From the NCBI GenBank assembly GCA_903772945.1, contig CAICTM010000153.1:1-64000 (forward strand): a stretch of 64,000 bases of DNA. Direction: 5' to 3'. This document shows, one piece after another, positions 1 through 11,557 of this stretch. The DNA is from Seminavis robusta. Its lineage: Eukaryota; Bacillariophyta; Bacillariophyceae; Naviculales; Naviculaceae. The stretch's first letter is position 1, and every line of letters begins with the position of its first letter. Both the position numbers and the translations under genes were made by a program. Below the pieces are notes generated by a model. That model saw only the letters and a program-made list of their open reading frames with translations. It was not told the DNA's origin and did no database searches.

Positions 1-837
1 CCAAGAACAAGCGCCTACGGAAGAAGAACAACACAAGAAGACAAGTCTACTACTCGCAACAACGACCAATCATCCAAGAACGAAGAAAAATGGTGCGACT
101 ACCAAGAGTCCAGCACTCACAACACTGCTGACTGCATGACTCTTAAGAAACTCAAAGCCAAGGCCTCGTCTGACAACGAAAACAAGCCCGCGTACAACAA
201 AAACAAGACTTGGGAAAGGCAAGTCCGACGACGCCAAGAACCACACCAAGAAGGAACTTTCTGTCCTAATGAAAAAGGTTTCCAACGCGGCAGTCAAGGC
301 TGATCGCAATAAGAAAAGCAAAACGAATGCAACCATGTTACCAAGCGCAATCTGACAACTCTGACAACGAGGACGACTCCCTCTGTGGATCCATCAACTA
401 TGAAGGACAAGAAGATGGCCGCTGTCGACAAGGCCCTTGACGAATTCGACTTCAATCATGCGGATGGAGAAATCTCCGTCTGAAGATTAAGCCAGAGAAT
501 TCAACGGAACAATGTTCCGATTTCTCAATACCTAGTGATGAAGATATCTCACTAAATATTAAACAAGAGTTGTTTGCAACTGATGAAATCTACGGCAAAT
601 TAGATAAGTGCCTAGTAACTGATCAAAATAGAATACTGACGATCTATTCGGCATCGTTAACTCGTCCATGGCCAATCAACTCATCAACGTCGCACACCAA
701 AAAGACCTTGAAACTATGTCTATGTTAGTCAAACAGGCGAGCGAAAGGGGAAACAAAAACCCGTTACACTCTGTTGCTTACTGAAAACAGAAGCAACCGG
801 AACCTTAATTGCTCAAACTCATACTAAGAGTTTACTC

Positions 838-1164
838 ATGAAGAATCATGGGGGCGTCCAAGCATCACGGACTGCTTCTATGAAAGAATTGAGACCCCTC
901 ACGAAGTGTAAGGGCACACTCTCGATTCCTGAGTTCCACGATGATAGAATTATCAAGTGGAATTTACACGTCACCAAGAACTTGGGGGCGCAAGACGTGA
1001 TCATAGGTCATGACACTCTCTGCGATCTAAGAATCAAGTTTGATTTCACTACCATGTCATTGGAGTGGAACCATGCATTTTTCCCGGCGAAAGAGAACAA
1101 CTCCAATAGAAAAGGAGAACTTCTCCATTTCCGGTTCTGCGGCTGTCAGCGACAACGCAGATAG
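838..1164 (+). pseudogene. Gypsy retropepsin remnant
   Basis: A 108-residue open stretch inside copy A. Its end carries the beta-strand motif typical of retroviral-type aspartic proteases (IIGHDTLCDLRIKFDF). The catalytic D-S/T-G part upstream, near 760-830, is out of frame and degenerate; copy B shows it better, as LLTGSGAS on the - strand inside 11126-11470. No intact enzyme can be made. Confidence 0.6.
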
Positions 1165-2677
1165 TCTCAAGAAGAGTCTTGATACGACATACGAACAAAT
1201 AGGCTTAAGGCAGAATATGCCAGAGTCGAAATCCGTTTAAACATAGGAAGAGCAAGAACTGCCTCATGCCTTTTCAACCAAGTGGCCTGGACCCAGTCGA
1301 GGACACCTTAGGAGAGTTGCGAATGGACGACTACGAAGTAGAACTTCGTCCCGACGTTAAATCCTATTACACTAGGGCTCACCCTACTCCACGAGTCCAC
1401 ACCAACACTCTTAAGAAGAGGTGAAAACGTCTCTGCGAGACAGGAGCACTCAAGAAAGTAAATCGTTCCCAGTGGGCGGCACCAACTTTCATCATTCCCA
1501 AGAAAGATGGATCTGCACGATTCATCTCTGATTTCCGGGAACTGAACAAAGGGATTAAGCGGAGGCCTTATCCTATCCCAAAAATACAGGACATGCTCTT
1601 GAATCTAGATGGATTCAAGTACGCTACTGATCTAGACCTAAACATGGGATACTATCAACATCGAGCTGTCACCTCACTCGAAACAACTCTGTACCATCGC
1701 ACTCCCATGGGGAAAGTACGAGTACCAGAGGTTGCCAATGGGCCTATGTAATAGTCCCGACACCTTCCAAAGGAAGATGAAGGCACGCATGCATGACTTA
1801 GAAAATGTCCGTGCATACGTTGACGATCAACTCATCCTAACGAACGTCGACCTCGCAGATCGCGTTGAACAGTAGGATGACCTTTCCCCAAAAAGACTCC
1901 AAGAAGTCAGGATTGAAATCAACACTACCAAGGCCTTCCTCAATAGGAAGAACTTGAGGATCTAGACAATTGGACTTCTCGAGAAGGAAGCCAAACTCTA
2001 AACCAAAAAGAAACAAACGCGATCCACTATCGCCTCCTACCAACAGGAAGTAACTTCGTAGATTCATTGGATCCAATAACTACCAAGGCTGCTCCAAGAC
2101 AGCAAACGAAGTAACCAACGTTCTGACCAGACGTTGTTTACCCAGTATCCATGACCGTCCGTCATGGACAGAGAACGTGAAGTCCGTGTAGAGATCAAAG
2201 AAGACTCTCCGGGATGAACATGGACTTCGTCGCAAGTTCAGCGCGTCAGATCGTACAAGCTCACACAACATCCGTTTCAAAGCAAACCGGAAATACATCA
2301 AGGAACGTCGCCGAACACCTTAACCCGAAAAACACCCGATAAGGAGAAAACACGGCACGTTGCCCTCGTCCACACCATTCAACGCACTATGAGGATTCAT
2401 CAGTACTCAGAAAACGTTAACGGCACACGCAAAGGTCCTTAAACAAGCAGACGAGTCAATAACAATGGCACTGTACGGCTACGACATACACCAGCATAGC
2501 GGCAACAGTCTACCAGACTTGACATAAGGTATACAACCCACAACAAGCCTGATCCCCTTGTAGATTGCCATCGTGCACGCACATGTCTACATCCACTCTC
2601 GGAGAGTGCCCCGCACTTAATTCATATGTTCTCCTGTCCGACGATGTCGTCCTTCCGTACCCTTGTCAGGGGGCGAA

Positions 2678-3103
2678 TGCAATACACGGCTCTTAGCCTT
2701 ATTCGCGACTCGATCCATAGATAGGGCTGAGTTCGACTCATGACGTAGTCTTCGCGAATAGTCAATTGGAGCCAGAATTCTCAATGACCGCTCTAGTCAT
2801 ACTAGGTTGATGATGAAACATCGCTCTAGTTATTTAGCTGGCGTGGAAGATTCCACGCTACTAGATAATGCTAGACGAATCTTCACGCGTTCCGTTTTGG
2901 GATCGTGGAGAGAGTAGGATTGCTACGCAACCTACTCTATCACACTTTACAGTCTCCCGCGGGAGTTCAGATCTACGATCCTTTGATTGTGGATCTCTCT
3001 CTCATTGATTAGTTTTTCATAGCTTTCTAATCCTCTCATAACTTTCATTCTCTCAAACTCAAAACACTCGAAAGATCTTTACACTAGCTTTTAGCGTAGT
3101 GCA
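2678..3103 (+). repeat. 3' LTR of gypsy copy A
   Basis: A 426-bp block starting TGCAATACACGG and ending GCGTAGTGCA, so with TG...CA termini. The same sequence occurs reversed at 9065-9476 and 12135-12544, and its last part reversed at 8897-9064. It is rich in short palindromes such as TCCCGCGGGA near 2946. Confidence 0.9.
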
Positions 3104-3479
3104 GTCAGGACCATCCAAGGGCACTGCCAGGGCACAGACCGACGGCAAGAAGAGCGACAAGCCCAGTGATTATGCTGAGAAGAATGCATGGAAGCTGATT
3201 CCTCCCAAGGAAGGAGAATCTCAGAGCAAGACCATGAATGGCAAGAAGTACATCTATTGCCCTTACCACCATACGACCAAGTGGGTCCTCGAGGTCAACA
3301 ACAAAGGAGTCGTTCACAAGACCGGTTGCGAGAAGATGAAGGAAGCATTGGCTGCGGCCAAGGCTACTGACAAGCCCAGTGGTGCAACCGAACCAGATCC
3401 AGCAGCTGTCGCCCTTGCCAACGCGATCGAGGACGTCGGAACCGACACTCTCCTACCAGTCGTTACCGAAGAGCTTTGA
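3104..3479 (+). pseudogene. Copia gag, C-terminal part
   Basis: An open frame beginning at the gypsy LTR boundary, about 124 residues. It contains a knuckle-like C/H cluster (YCPYHHTTKWVLEVNNKG, then HKTGC) as found at the C-terminal side of diatom copia Gag, and it is Lys/Glu/Ala rich. It ends at a TGA at 3477-3479; the same frame stays open on the far side of that stop. The N-terminal half is lost to the LTR insertion. Confidence 0.6.
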
Positions 3480-4445
3480 TGGTGGCGGAGTGGAGGATCT
3501 CTGTTGTTCCCAGCCGTAGCGTACTGTAATCACTTTAGTGACCAACTTTCTGTTACCTGTGTCCTTCAGCCTCTACTCTTAGCCGTAGCACTAGCCAACG
3601 CCCTAGCGACGGCAGTGACCTGGAAGAAGGGACTCAAGACGTTAGCCGCGAGAGCAGAAAGAGCATTTGATGACGCAGCCGAAGAGGCACATCTTACGCA
3701 GATGTTGCTCCTCTTAGCTGCTGAGAATATGCCCGGAGTATTGGAATGGTTTAGGGCGCTGTACAGTCAGCCCATGTCATTTCTTCTCTTCGCGATGCTG
3801 TACGAAGAGCCCACGCAACTGTTGTTGAGATCAGTCGCTTACGCGACTTGCTGTGTAGTGGACACGGCCACGTTCGCTATGGCGAGCACCGAGTTCGGTG
3901 CAGCACTGTGTACGTTCCTTGCAGTGGCAAGGACGTTGTTCTTGTGGGGAAGTAGTCCGCAAGAGCCTCCAGCTTACGTTCCGAAGCGACTCAGAAGAGG
4001 ACCTTCACTCTTATCACGAGTTTGCAAGTCGTCAATCGGAAAGATCAAGTCCGTATCATGTGGAGTATTGAGCACTGTCTTGCTCATTATCCAGCTGTCG
4101 CACCTGTCGGTCATGGAGTCATCGGACGTACCCTCCGTCGACAAACGGCATCCCTGCACGGATGAGCCTTTCCTGGATCAGGACGATGACACGGAAGAAC
4201 CGTACGCCAGAGTATGTGGCAAGTACCGAAGGACAGTACGTCCGCACATGTTGTGGGATTTGGATCACTCCAATAACCCACATCTACCTCCGACCAAGTT
4301 TCAGTTGTTCATCAGGTTCCTGCTGATTTTGAAAGGGGGACTCGGCATGATAGCGTGTGAGACGAATCCACTTGCAGCCTTTCAGTTCATTGCCTTCTCT
4401 TTGTCAGGGCGAAGCAACAAGAGTATGACGCAGACTCAGTGCTAA
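3480..4445 (+). pseudogene. Hydrophobic segment between copia gag and protease
   Basis: The gag frame continues past the TGA for about 320 residues with no resemblance to known Gag or Pol domains that I can recognise. It has at least five hydrophobic stretches (LQPLLLAVALANALATAV, MSFLLFAMLYE, VAYATCCVVDTATFAM, GAALCTFLAVARTLFLW, VLSTVLLIIQLSHL) separated by charged blocks, and a long charged middle (DDDTEEPYARVCGKYRR). The frame overlaps the protease frame by roughly 55 bases. It may be a spacer of the Gag-Pol polyprotein peculiar to this family, or a captured host piece. Function unknown. Confidence 0.5.
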
Positions 4446-6217
4446 TTGCAATCGACAACTGCTCCTCCAGATGCATCACCAATTGCATGAAGGACTTCAT
4501 TGGCAAGCCGACAAAGGTCAACGTTACAGTCCAAGGGATTGGAGGGACGGTGACGGCAACCTACAAGGGAACGGTCAGATGGTCAATCAAGGACGACGAC
4601 GGAAGGGTCCATCATTTCGTGATTCCGGATACTTACTACAATCCATCGACGCCATACAGGCTACTCTCGCCACAACATTGGGCGAAGGTGGCGGAGGACA
4701 ACCTGCCACAGCAGAGAGGAACTTGGTGTGCAACGTATGAGGACTCTGTCGAGCTCTTCTGGGGCCAAAGGAGCTTCCGAAGAGTCATCCCACTCTCCTC
4801 CTCCAATAACATCGCAATCGTGAGGAGTGCCCCGTCTTATTCGAAGCTGCACTCCTTCTGCTCCGAGATTGCATCAACAGTTCACGCCGATATTCAGGGA
4901 TCTGAGGTGGATGAGCTCGAGCTGCTCTGTTGTCCCGCGGCATCCATTTCGGACGATGAGTCATCCATCTCGTCCACGAGCTCGTATGACGATGAAGCTG
5001 ACTGGGAAGTTAGGGCGCATCCGGACTTGCCCAGTCACGTTGGCACCGAGGACAGTCGATCCAAGGAATTCCAGCAGAAGGTGACAGACGCGTTCAGAAT
5101 GGGAAAGGACCTGAACAATTTCGCCCAAATTCCTGTTGTAGACCATGACTACACGGAATTCATGAGCAATGAGACGGACCTGCTGTCATGGCACTACCGT
5201 CTCGGACACTTGTCATTCGACAGGATCAGGAAGCTGGCTCACCGTGGTGCATTGCCAGCATCTCTCATCAAGGCTAGGGCACCCAAGTGCGCTAGCTGCA
5301 TGTTCGGTAGGGCGACAAAGAGACCTTGGAGGACTAGGACTCCAGTCAATCAAAACAACGACATGATCCCACAAGCAACGGCTCCAGGATTCGTCGTGGG
5401 TGTCGATCAGTTGATCTCATCGACTCCAGGCTTCATTGGGCAGATGAGAGGTATCCTGACTCGCAAGCGATACACGGTCAGCACCATCTTCGTTGACCAC
5501 TACAGTGGGCTATCGTTCGTCCATCTCCAGACCTCAACGTCGGCAGAACAGACGATACTGGCCAAGAGGGCGTTCGAGAGATACGCCAAGACATTTGGAG
5601 TGTCCATCAGACACTATCATGGAGACAATGGGATATTCGACAGCAAGGCATTCGTCGATGAGGTTCATAGGTGTGGGCAAACCATCTCATACGCAGCAGT
5701 TAATGCGCATCACATGAATGGCAGAGCCGAAAAGAAAATCAGGGATCTCCAGGAGGCAGCAAGGACGATGATCCTGCATGCCAAACAGAGGTGGCCAAAC
5801 GCCATCACAGCTCACTTGTGGCCATACGCAGTGAGATATGCGAATGATATCGCAAATGCAACTCCTGTGCTGAAGGGCCAGGATCACGTCTCTCCATTGG
5901 AGTTGTTCTCTGGAGTCGACGTGGAGCCCAAGGTCAAGAATACCCATACATTTGGGTCCCCAGTATACGTGCTGGATAGTAGGGCGCAGCAAGGCAAGGC
6001 GATGCCCAAGTGGGAACACAAGTCGAGGATCGGAATCTATCTGGGGCTATCTCCTCGTCATTCGAAGAAGGTGGCATTGGTTCTCAGTCTGAAGACCGGA
6101 CTCGTGTCTCCCCAGTCCATTGTCAGTACGACGACCTGTGCGATACATTGCGGCGATCAACAGGAAACATCGTCCCACCATCCAAGTGGCAAGAGAAGTC
6201 TGGTTTCACACAGCTAG
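4391..6217 (+). pseudogene. Copia pol: protease and integrase
   Basis: Open from about 4391, entered by a -1 shift from the gag frame. The protease active-site region reads EYDADSVLIAIDNCSSRCIT, with D-N-C-S in place of D-T/S-G-A. Then follows a GAG-pre-integrase zinc site (H-x3-H in WHYRLGH, C-x2-C in CASC) and an integrase core with the D, D, E triad visible as GVDQL, HGDNGIF and GRAEKKIR. After the integrase come the usual linker words (GIYLGLSPRH). The frame runs off near 6115, where neighbouring frame 1 continues with HCQYDDLCDTLRR. Confidence 0.85.
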
Positions 6218-7344
6218 AGGAACAGGAGCGAGCGGCGGAATCCCATCGTGGAGATAACAAAGAAGTGGTTCCGACAGATCGACAAGAGAGCGAGTCCGGT
6301 CACGAACGACCCGAGAATGCGATCCACGAATCGAGGATTCCGAGAGCCGAGGACATATTAAGAGAAGACTTCGGCATTGGTTCCGACCATGACGAAGAGA
6401 CGCCGATGAGTTCTGGACGGTCGCAATCGGCGGCAGAAGTGCCGGACAACATCGTGAACGACAATGAGAGACGCTCGAGACGAGGGAGGCGCATCCGCCT
6501 CCCAGAGAGAATCAGAGACGACTACGAAGTATCGTTGGCAGCAGCAGAAATCCCTTGGGAGGTCTTCCACGTTGAAGGGTATCAGATCCAAGACGATATG
6601 GAAGACCCCATTTCGTTTGCTGCTTCATCCAACCCTGACATCATGTATATTGACGGGGCGATGAACGCAACGGACGGGAAGCACTTCAGAGAAGCAATGA
6701 CCAAGGAGGTCAATTCACACAGCGACTGGAAGCACTGGAGGATAGTTCCAAAATCTGGAATGCCAAAGGGAACAAAGTTGCTCCCTTCAGTCTGGGCCTT
6801 CAGACGCAAGCGAAGAATTGCCACGCAGGAGGTGTACAAGTGGAAGGCGAGGCTGAACGTTCACGGAGGAAAGCAAACGAAGTTCGTTAACTACTGGGAC
6901 ACGTACTCCCCTGTTGTGGGATGGACGACAATCCGCACATTCCTGATACTGATGCTTGTCAACTGCTGGAAATCCAGACAGGTCGACTTCGTCCTGGCGT
7001 TCCCACAGGCCGACATCGAGTGTGAGATGTACATGGAAGTGCCACAGGGATTCAGTGTGGTACAAGAAGGTAGCAAGTCGGTGCTCAAACAAACGAGCGA
7101 CAAGAGACGTTATCACGGCGATCAATGTTTGCTTCTGGAAAAGAACCTGTATGGACAGAAGCAGGCAGGACGCGTGTGGAACAGGTATATGCACGATGGA
7201 TTGATTGCTCGAGGTTTCGAGCAGAGCAACGTAGACATGTGTGTCTATTACAAGGGGTCAGTGGTGCTGATGATCTACGTAGACGACGGAATATTCCTTG
7301 CTCCTACCGACAAAGAAATTGATGACGCATTTCAGCTACTGTAG
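6010..7344 (+). pseudogene. Copia pol: reverse transcriptase
   Basis: After an acidic, Arg-rich linker, the copia RT is clear: LLPSVWAFRRKR, KWKARLNVHGGKQ, YSPVVGWTTIR, the QVDFVLAFPQADIECEMYM catalytic strand, LYGQKQAGRVWN, and the catalytic YVDD in VLMIYVDDGIFLAP. The frame is cut by TAG at 7342-7344, directly before the connection to RNase H (KPFVDEKGNEF), which continues in the same frame. This is therefore a nonsense mutation rather than a domain boundary. Confidence 0.9.
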
Positions 7345-8463
7345 AAACCATTTGTGGATGAAAAGGGGAATGAGTTCCGTGCATTCAACATGACGAACGA
7401 AGGCAGCCTGTCGGACTATCTGGGAGTCAAGATCGAAAAGCTGTCGAACGGAACCATCAAACTGACACAACCCCACATGATCAAGCAGATCTTGGACGAT
7501 TTGGGCTACAACGACAAGACCAAGTCGCAGAAGACTCCAGCGCCATCTACGGTGAAGCTCCATCGCGACGTGGCAGGTGATCCTATGAAGGACGATTGGA
7601 ACTATAGAAGCGTCATAGGAAAGTTGAACTTTCTGGAAAAGTCAACCCGACCCGATCTGGCATACGCAGTCCATCAGTGCGCTAGGTTCTCTGCTGATCC
7701 AAAGGAGTCCCATGCAACAGCAGTCAAGAGGATCGGAAGGTACCTGGCTGGCAATGCCGACAAAGGCATCATCCTCAATCCGCAACAGTGTTCTTTCGAC
7801 GTGTTCGTGGATGCAGATTTTGTGGGCAACTGGAATCGCGCAACGGCAGACGTTGATCCAGGAACGGCTAGATCTAGAACCGGATTTATCATCCTGTATG
7901 CAGGGTGTCCCGTCACGTGGGGATCCAAGCTGCAACGCGAAGTGGCATTATCTACGACAGAAGCAGAGTACAATGCGCTGTCGGAATCCTTAAGGGACAC
8001 AATCAACTTGATGCAATTGATCGACGAGACGAAGACAAGGTTGAGCTGGACTGTGCACAACAAACCTCCTGTTGTTCATTGCAAGGTTTTCGAAGACAAC
8101 AGTGGAGCCCTTGAAATGGCCAAGGAGCCAAAGATGAGACCACGCACCAAACACATCTGTGTCAAGATGCATCACTTCAGAGATCATGTTCGAGCCAAGA
8201 AGATATCAATCCACAAGATTCCAAGTCGGTATCACTTGGCAGATATAGCCACAAAACCACAACCTACAGATCTATTTGAATCCCAACGTGAGAGTATTTT
8301 ACAGTGGGAGGCAGAAGCCATGACGGCAGCACAACTACAGCAGCCTACGAAGCATCTGAGGGCGTGTGACATTGTGAGAGATCATAAGATCCTCAACAAT
8401 CTGGAAGGTCAGCATGCTTCAGACCCTGACAGGAGCCCTGCTGCCTCAACTGAAAGCAATTGA
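7345..8463 (+). pseudogene. Copia pol: RT connection and RNase H
   Basis: Same frame as the RT after the TAG. It contains the copia connection (LSDYLGVKIEKL, RSVIGKLNFLEKSTRPDLAYAV) and the RNase H signature: VFVDADFVGNW with the first catalytic Asp, STTEAEYNALSES with the Glu, an ED-N-S stretch, and the closing LADIATKPQ. It ends at TGA 8461-8463. No polypurine tract or LTR is convincing downstream; a TGACAA...TTGTCA inverted repeat lies at 8472-8491. Confidence 0.85.
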
Positions 8464-8509
8464 AATAAGCAATGACAACAGTTGAATTGTCAGTAGTGTA
8501 ATGAGTATT

Positions 8510-8896
8510 CTAAGCACACAATGTAGCAAAAACCCTCAGCAGGGACGTTAACAATCCAATCTCAGTTACAATTGTGCCGGTCAGAAAGCCTCTGTGACCT
8601 TGTCCCAGATATTCCAAGTGAGTCAGGAGTCTGATGGATGTAAACATCGGGCCTTCATCCTTAGGATTGCCTGTAACATTGGTGACTTCAAGGTTGGGAG
8701 TCAGGTAATTTAGAGCCCCCTTGTTGCTTCTGCGAATGTCAGTACCATCAATCTTTATGACCTTTAGAGCAGGGAAGTGGGCCCCAGCATTCATGATGGG
8801 AGCCCCTTCCAATCCAGTTTGGGACACAACAAAGACTTCAAGTTCTGGAGTGGAAGTGATTGGTGGCAGCGCTCCAGCAATGGGATTGTAACCGAG
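8510..8896 (-). pseudogene. Leucine-rich-repeat protein fragment
   Basis: Read on - from the gypsy LTR edge at 8896: GYNPIAGALPP, ELEVFVVSQTGLEG, FPALKVIKIDGTDI, NLEVTNVTGN, and the diatom-typical LTGTIVTEIGLLTSL. These are about four to five 24-residue LRR units of the plant/diatom type. The LRR pattern stops near 8545 and the frame ends at 8510. It is truncated on one side by the gypsy LTR and on the other by copia-adjacent sequence. The rest of the gene is not seen on the far side of the retroelements (12545 onward). Confidence 0.65.
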
Positions 8897-9064
8897 TGCA
8901 CTACGCTAAAAGCTAGTGTAAAGATCTTTCGAGTGTTTTGTGTTTGAGAGAATGAAAGTTATAAGAGAGATTAGAAAGCTATGAAAACTAATCAACGAGA
9001 GAGATCACCATCAAAGGATCGTAGATCTGGTCTCCCGCGGGAGACTATAAAGTGTGATAGAGTA
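8897..9064 (-). repeat. Truncated gypsy LTR piece, in tandem with a full LTR
   Basis: These 168 bp begin TGCACTACGCTAAAAGC and run through the palindrome TCCCGCGGGA to GTGATAGAGTA, then stop where a complete LTR starts again with TGCACTACGC at 9065. The two stretches are nearly identical over their shared length. Confidence 0.85.
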
Positions 9065-9476
9065 TGCACTACGCTAAAAGCTAGTGTAAAGATCTTTCGA
9101 GTGTTTTGAGTTTGAGAGAATGAAAGTTATGAGAGGATTACAAAGCTATGAAAACTAATCAACGAGAGAGATCCACAACCAAAGGATCGTAGATCTGAAC
9201 TCCCGCGGGAGACTGTAGAGTGTGATAGAGTAGGTTGCGGTAGCAATCCTCACTCCATCGATCCAAAAACGGAACGCGTGGAATATTCGTCTAGCAGTAT
9301 CTAGTAGCGTGAAGTACTCCACGTGGCTAAATATCTAGAGCGATGTTTCATCATCAACCTAGTATGACTAGAGCGGTCATTGAGAACCCTGTCTAATGAC
9401 TATTCACGAAGACTCAGTCATGAGTCGAACTCAAACCCTATCTAGGACGAGTCGCGAATAAGGCTAAGAGGCTGCA
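9065..9476 (-). repeat. 3' LTR of gypsy copy B
   Basis: 412 bp, TGCACTACGC to GGCTGCA, the reverse of the copy A LTR. Relative to copy A it lacks about ten bases at its outer U3 end (GGCTGCATCG where the others have GCCGTGTATTGCA). Confidence 0.9.
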
Positions 9477-11557
9477 TCGCCCCTGACAAGGGTCACGGAA
9501 GGCCGGACATCGTCGGACAAGGAGAACATATGAATAAAGTGCGGGGCACTCTCCGGAGATTTGGATGTAGACATGTGCGTCGCACGATGGCAATCCTACA
9601 AGGGGATCAGGCCTTGTATGGGTGTAAATACCTTATGTTCTCAAGTTGGTAGACTGTGCCGCTACTGCGGTAGCATGTCGGATGGTACAGTGCCATTGTC
9701 ATTAGACTCGGTCTGGTGAGTAAGGACCTTGTGCGTTGGCTACCTACATCGGTTTTGATACTGATGAATTCATCATAGTATCGTTGACATGTGTTGATGA
9801 GGGACACGTGCCGTGTGTTCCTTATCGGTGTTTTTTTGATAAGTCGTTGGCGACGTTCCTTATGGTATTTCCGGTTTGCTTTGAAACGGATGTGGTGAGT
9901 CTTGTCACGATTGACGCGCGTGAACTTGCGACGAAGTACATGTTCATCCCGGAGAGTCTTCTCGACCTCTGCGCGGGACTCACGTTCTCTGTCCATTGAC
10001 AACTCGGTCATGGATACTGGGTAAACCACGTCTGTTTCAGAACGATGGTTACTCCGTCTGCTGTCTTGGCAGCCCTTGTAGTTCATTGTCCAATGAACTA
10101 CGAGTTCTTCCTGTTGGTAGGAGAGCGATACTGGATCGCATCTATTTCTTTGGTTATGGGTTGGATCCTTCTCGATATCCAATTCAGAGTACTCAGTTCT
10201 TCTCCTTTCGAGGAAGCCTTGGTAGTTTGATTTAATCCGCTTCTTGAAGCTTCGGAAAGTCATCCTAACTATTCAACGGATCCGGTAGATCGCGTGTTAG
10301 GATGAGTGATCATAATGTATGCACGGACGTATCTACGGTCGTGCATTGGTTTCCCATCTTCCTCTTGGAAGATGTCGGGACTATTCATAGGCCCATTGGC
10401 AACTCTGGTACTGTATTTCCCCAGGAGTCGATGGTACAGAGTTGCTTCGAGTGAGGTGACGCTCGATGTGTAGTTCCCTGTTCAGTCTAGACTAGTGGCG
10501 TACTTGAATCATCTAGTTCAAGAGCATGTCCTGTATTTTGGGATAGGATAAGCTTCCGCTTCCTTTGTTCAGTTCCCGGAAATCAGAGAGAATCGTACAG
10601 ATCCATCTTTCTTGGGAATGATAAAAGTTGGTGCCGCCCACTGAACGTTACTTCTTGATTACTCCTGCCTCGGAGACGTTCAACCTCCTCTTAAGAGTGT
10701 TGGTATGGACCGTGGATAGGGTAGCCTGGATAATAGGTTTAGCTCAGGAGAAGTTCTACTTCGTAGTCGTCCATCTCCAACTTCCCAAAGTACCATCGAG
10801 GTCGAGAGACTTGCAGTAAAAGGAATGAAGCTGTTCCTTCCCTTCCGTGTATTACTGATTTTGACTTGGCAACTCCTTAGTCAGTTTGTTCGTTTCGCAT
10901 CAAGAATCTCTTGAGACATCGCATTGTCCTACGCTGAGGATCGGAATGAGAAGTTCTCCTTCTATTGGTTTCGCTTCTTTCATAGGAATAGATGTCCCAC
11001 TTCCACTGACATTGGTAGTGAAATGAACTTGATCCTAGATCAGAGAGATGTCTCGACCTATGATCATGTCATACGCCCCAAGTTCTTGGTGACGTGTAAA
11101 TCCATCGATATTCTATCTCGTGGAATCAGGAATCAATGCCCTTCACTTCGTGCTGGTGTTTAATTCTCCTGCAGGAGTCCACATCGTTTGGACGCCCCCA
11201 GATCTTCATGGTAATCTTTAGCATGAGTTGAGCAATCAAGGTTCCGGATGCTCCTGATCCAGTAAGCAACGGAGTGTAATGGTTTTGGTTTCCCTTTTCT
11301 CTGCTTGTTAAATCTAACATAGACGATGGGTTTGAGGTCTCTTGTCTTGCGACGTTTATGAGGTGGTTGGCCACGGACGAGGTTAACGATGCTAAATGAT
11401 CATCAGAGTCTAGTTGAGCAGCTTCTAGGCAATCATCTAATTTGCCGTAGAGTTCATCAGTTGCAAACAATTCTTGTTTACTAGTTAGTGAGATATCTTC
11501 ATTTGGTATGAGAAATCGAACATGTTCCGTTGAATCATCATCCTGGCCTAATCCTCA

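Larger units (their letters stand above)
1..3103 (+). mobile_element. Degenerate Ty3/gypsy retroelement, copy A (5' end outside the window)
   Basis: Order of recognisable pieces on +: a gag zinc-finger-like stretch near 91-165 (KWCDYQESSTHNTADC), the second half of a retropepsin (838-1164, with DVIIGHDTLCDLRIKFDF resembling the conserved IIG-D motif), reverse transcriptase pieces from about 1440 (AAPTFIIPKKDGSARF), the catalytic YVDD at 1816-1827, the thumb (LRRFIGSNNYQG) near 2052, then a 3' LTR. Stops and frameshifts break every domain. No RNase H or integrase can be recognised between thumb and LTR, and only about 600 bp separate them, so the element is internally deleted or non-autonomous. 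Copy B at 9065-12544 has the same order and the same gap. The LTR abuts a copia gag reading frame, so this element probably inserted into the copia element. Confidence 0.85.
3104..8463 (+). mobile_element. Disrupted Ty1/copia retroelement (CoDi-like)
   Basis: Domain order gag, protease, integrase, reverse transcriptase, RNase H identifies Ty1/copia (pseudoviridae type). The coding line is broken at four points: a TGA at 3477, a -1 shift between 4391 and 4445, a one-base shift near 6115, and a TAG at 7342. The 5' part of gag and the 5' LTR are missing because the gypsy LTR abuts codon sequence at 3104. No 3' LTR is seen after 8463; LRR-gene sequence begins within about 50-80 bp. Copia families are the dominant retroelements of diatoms. 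This copy is not autonomous. Confidence 0.9.
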
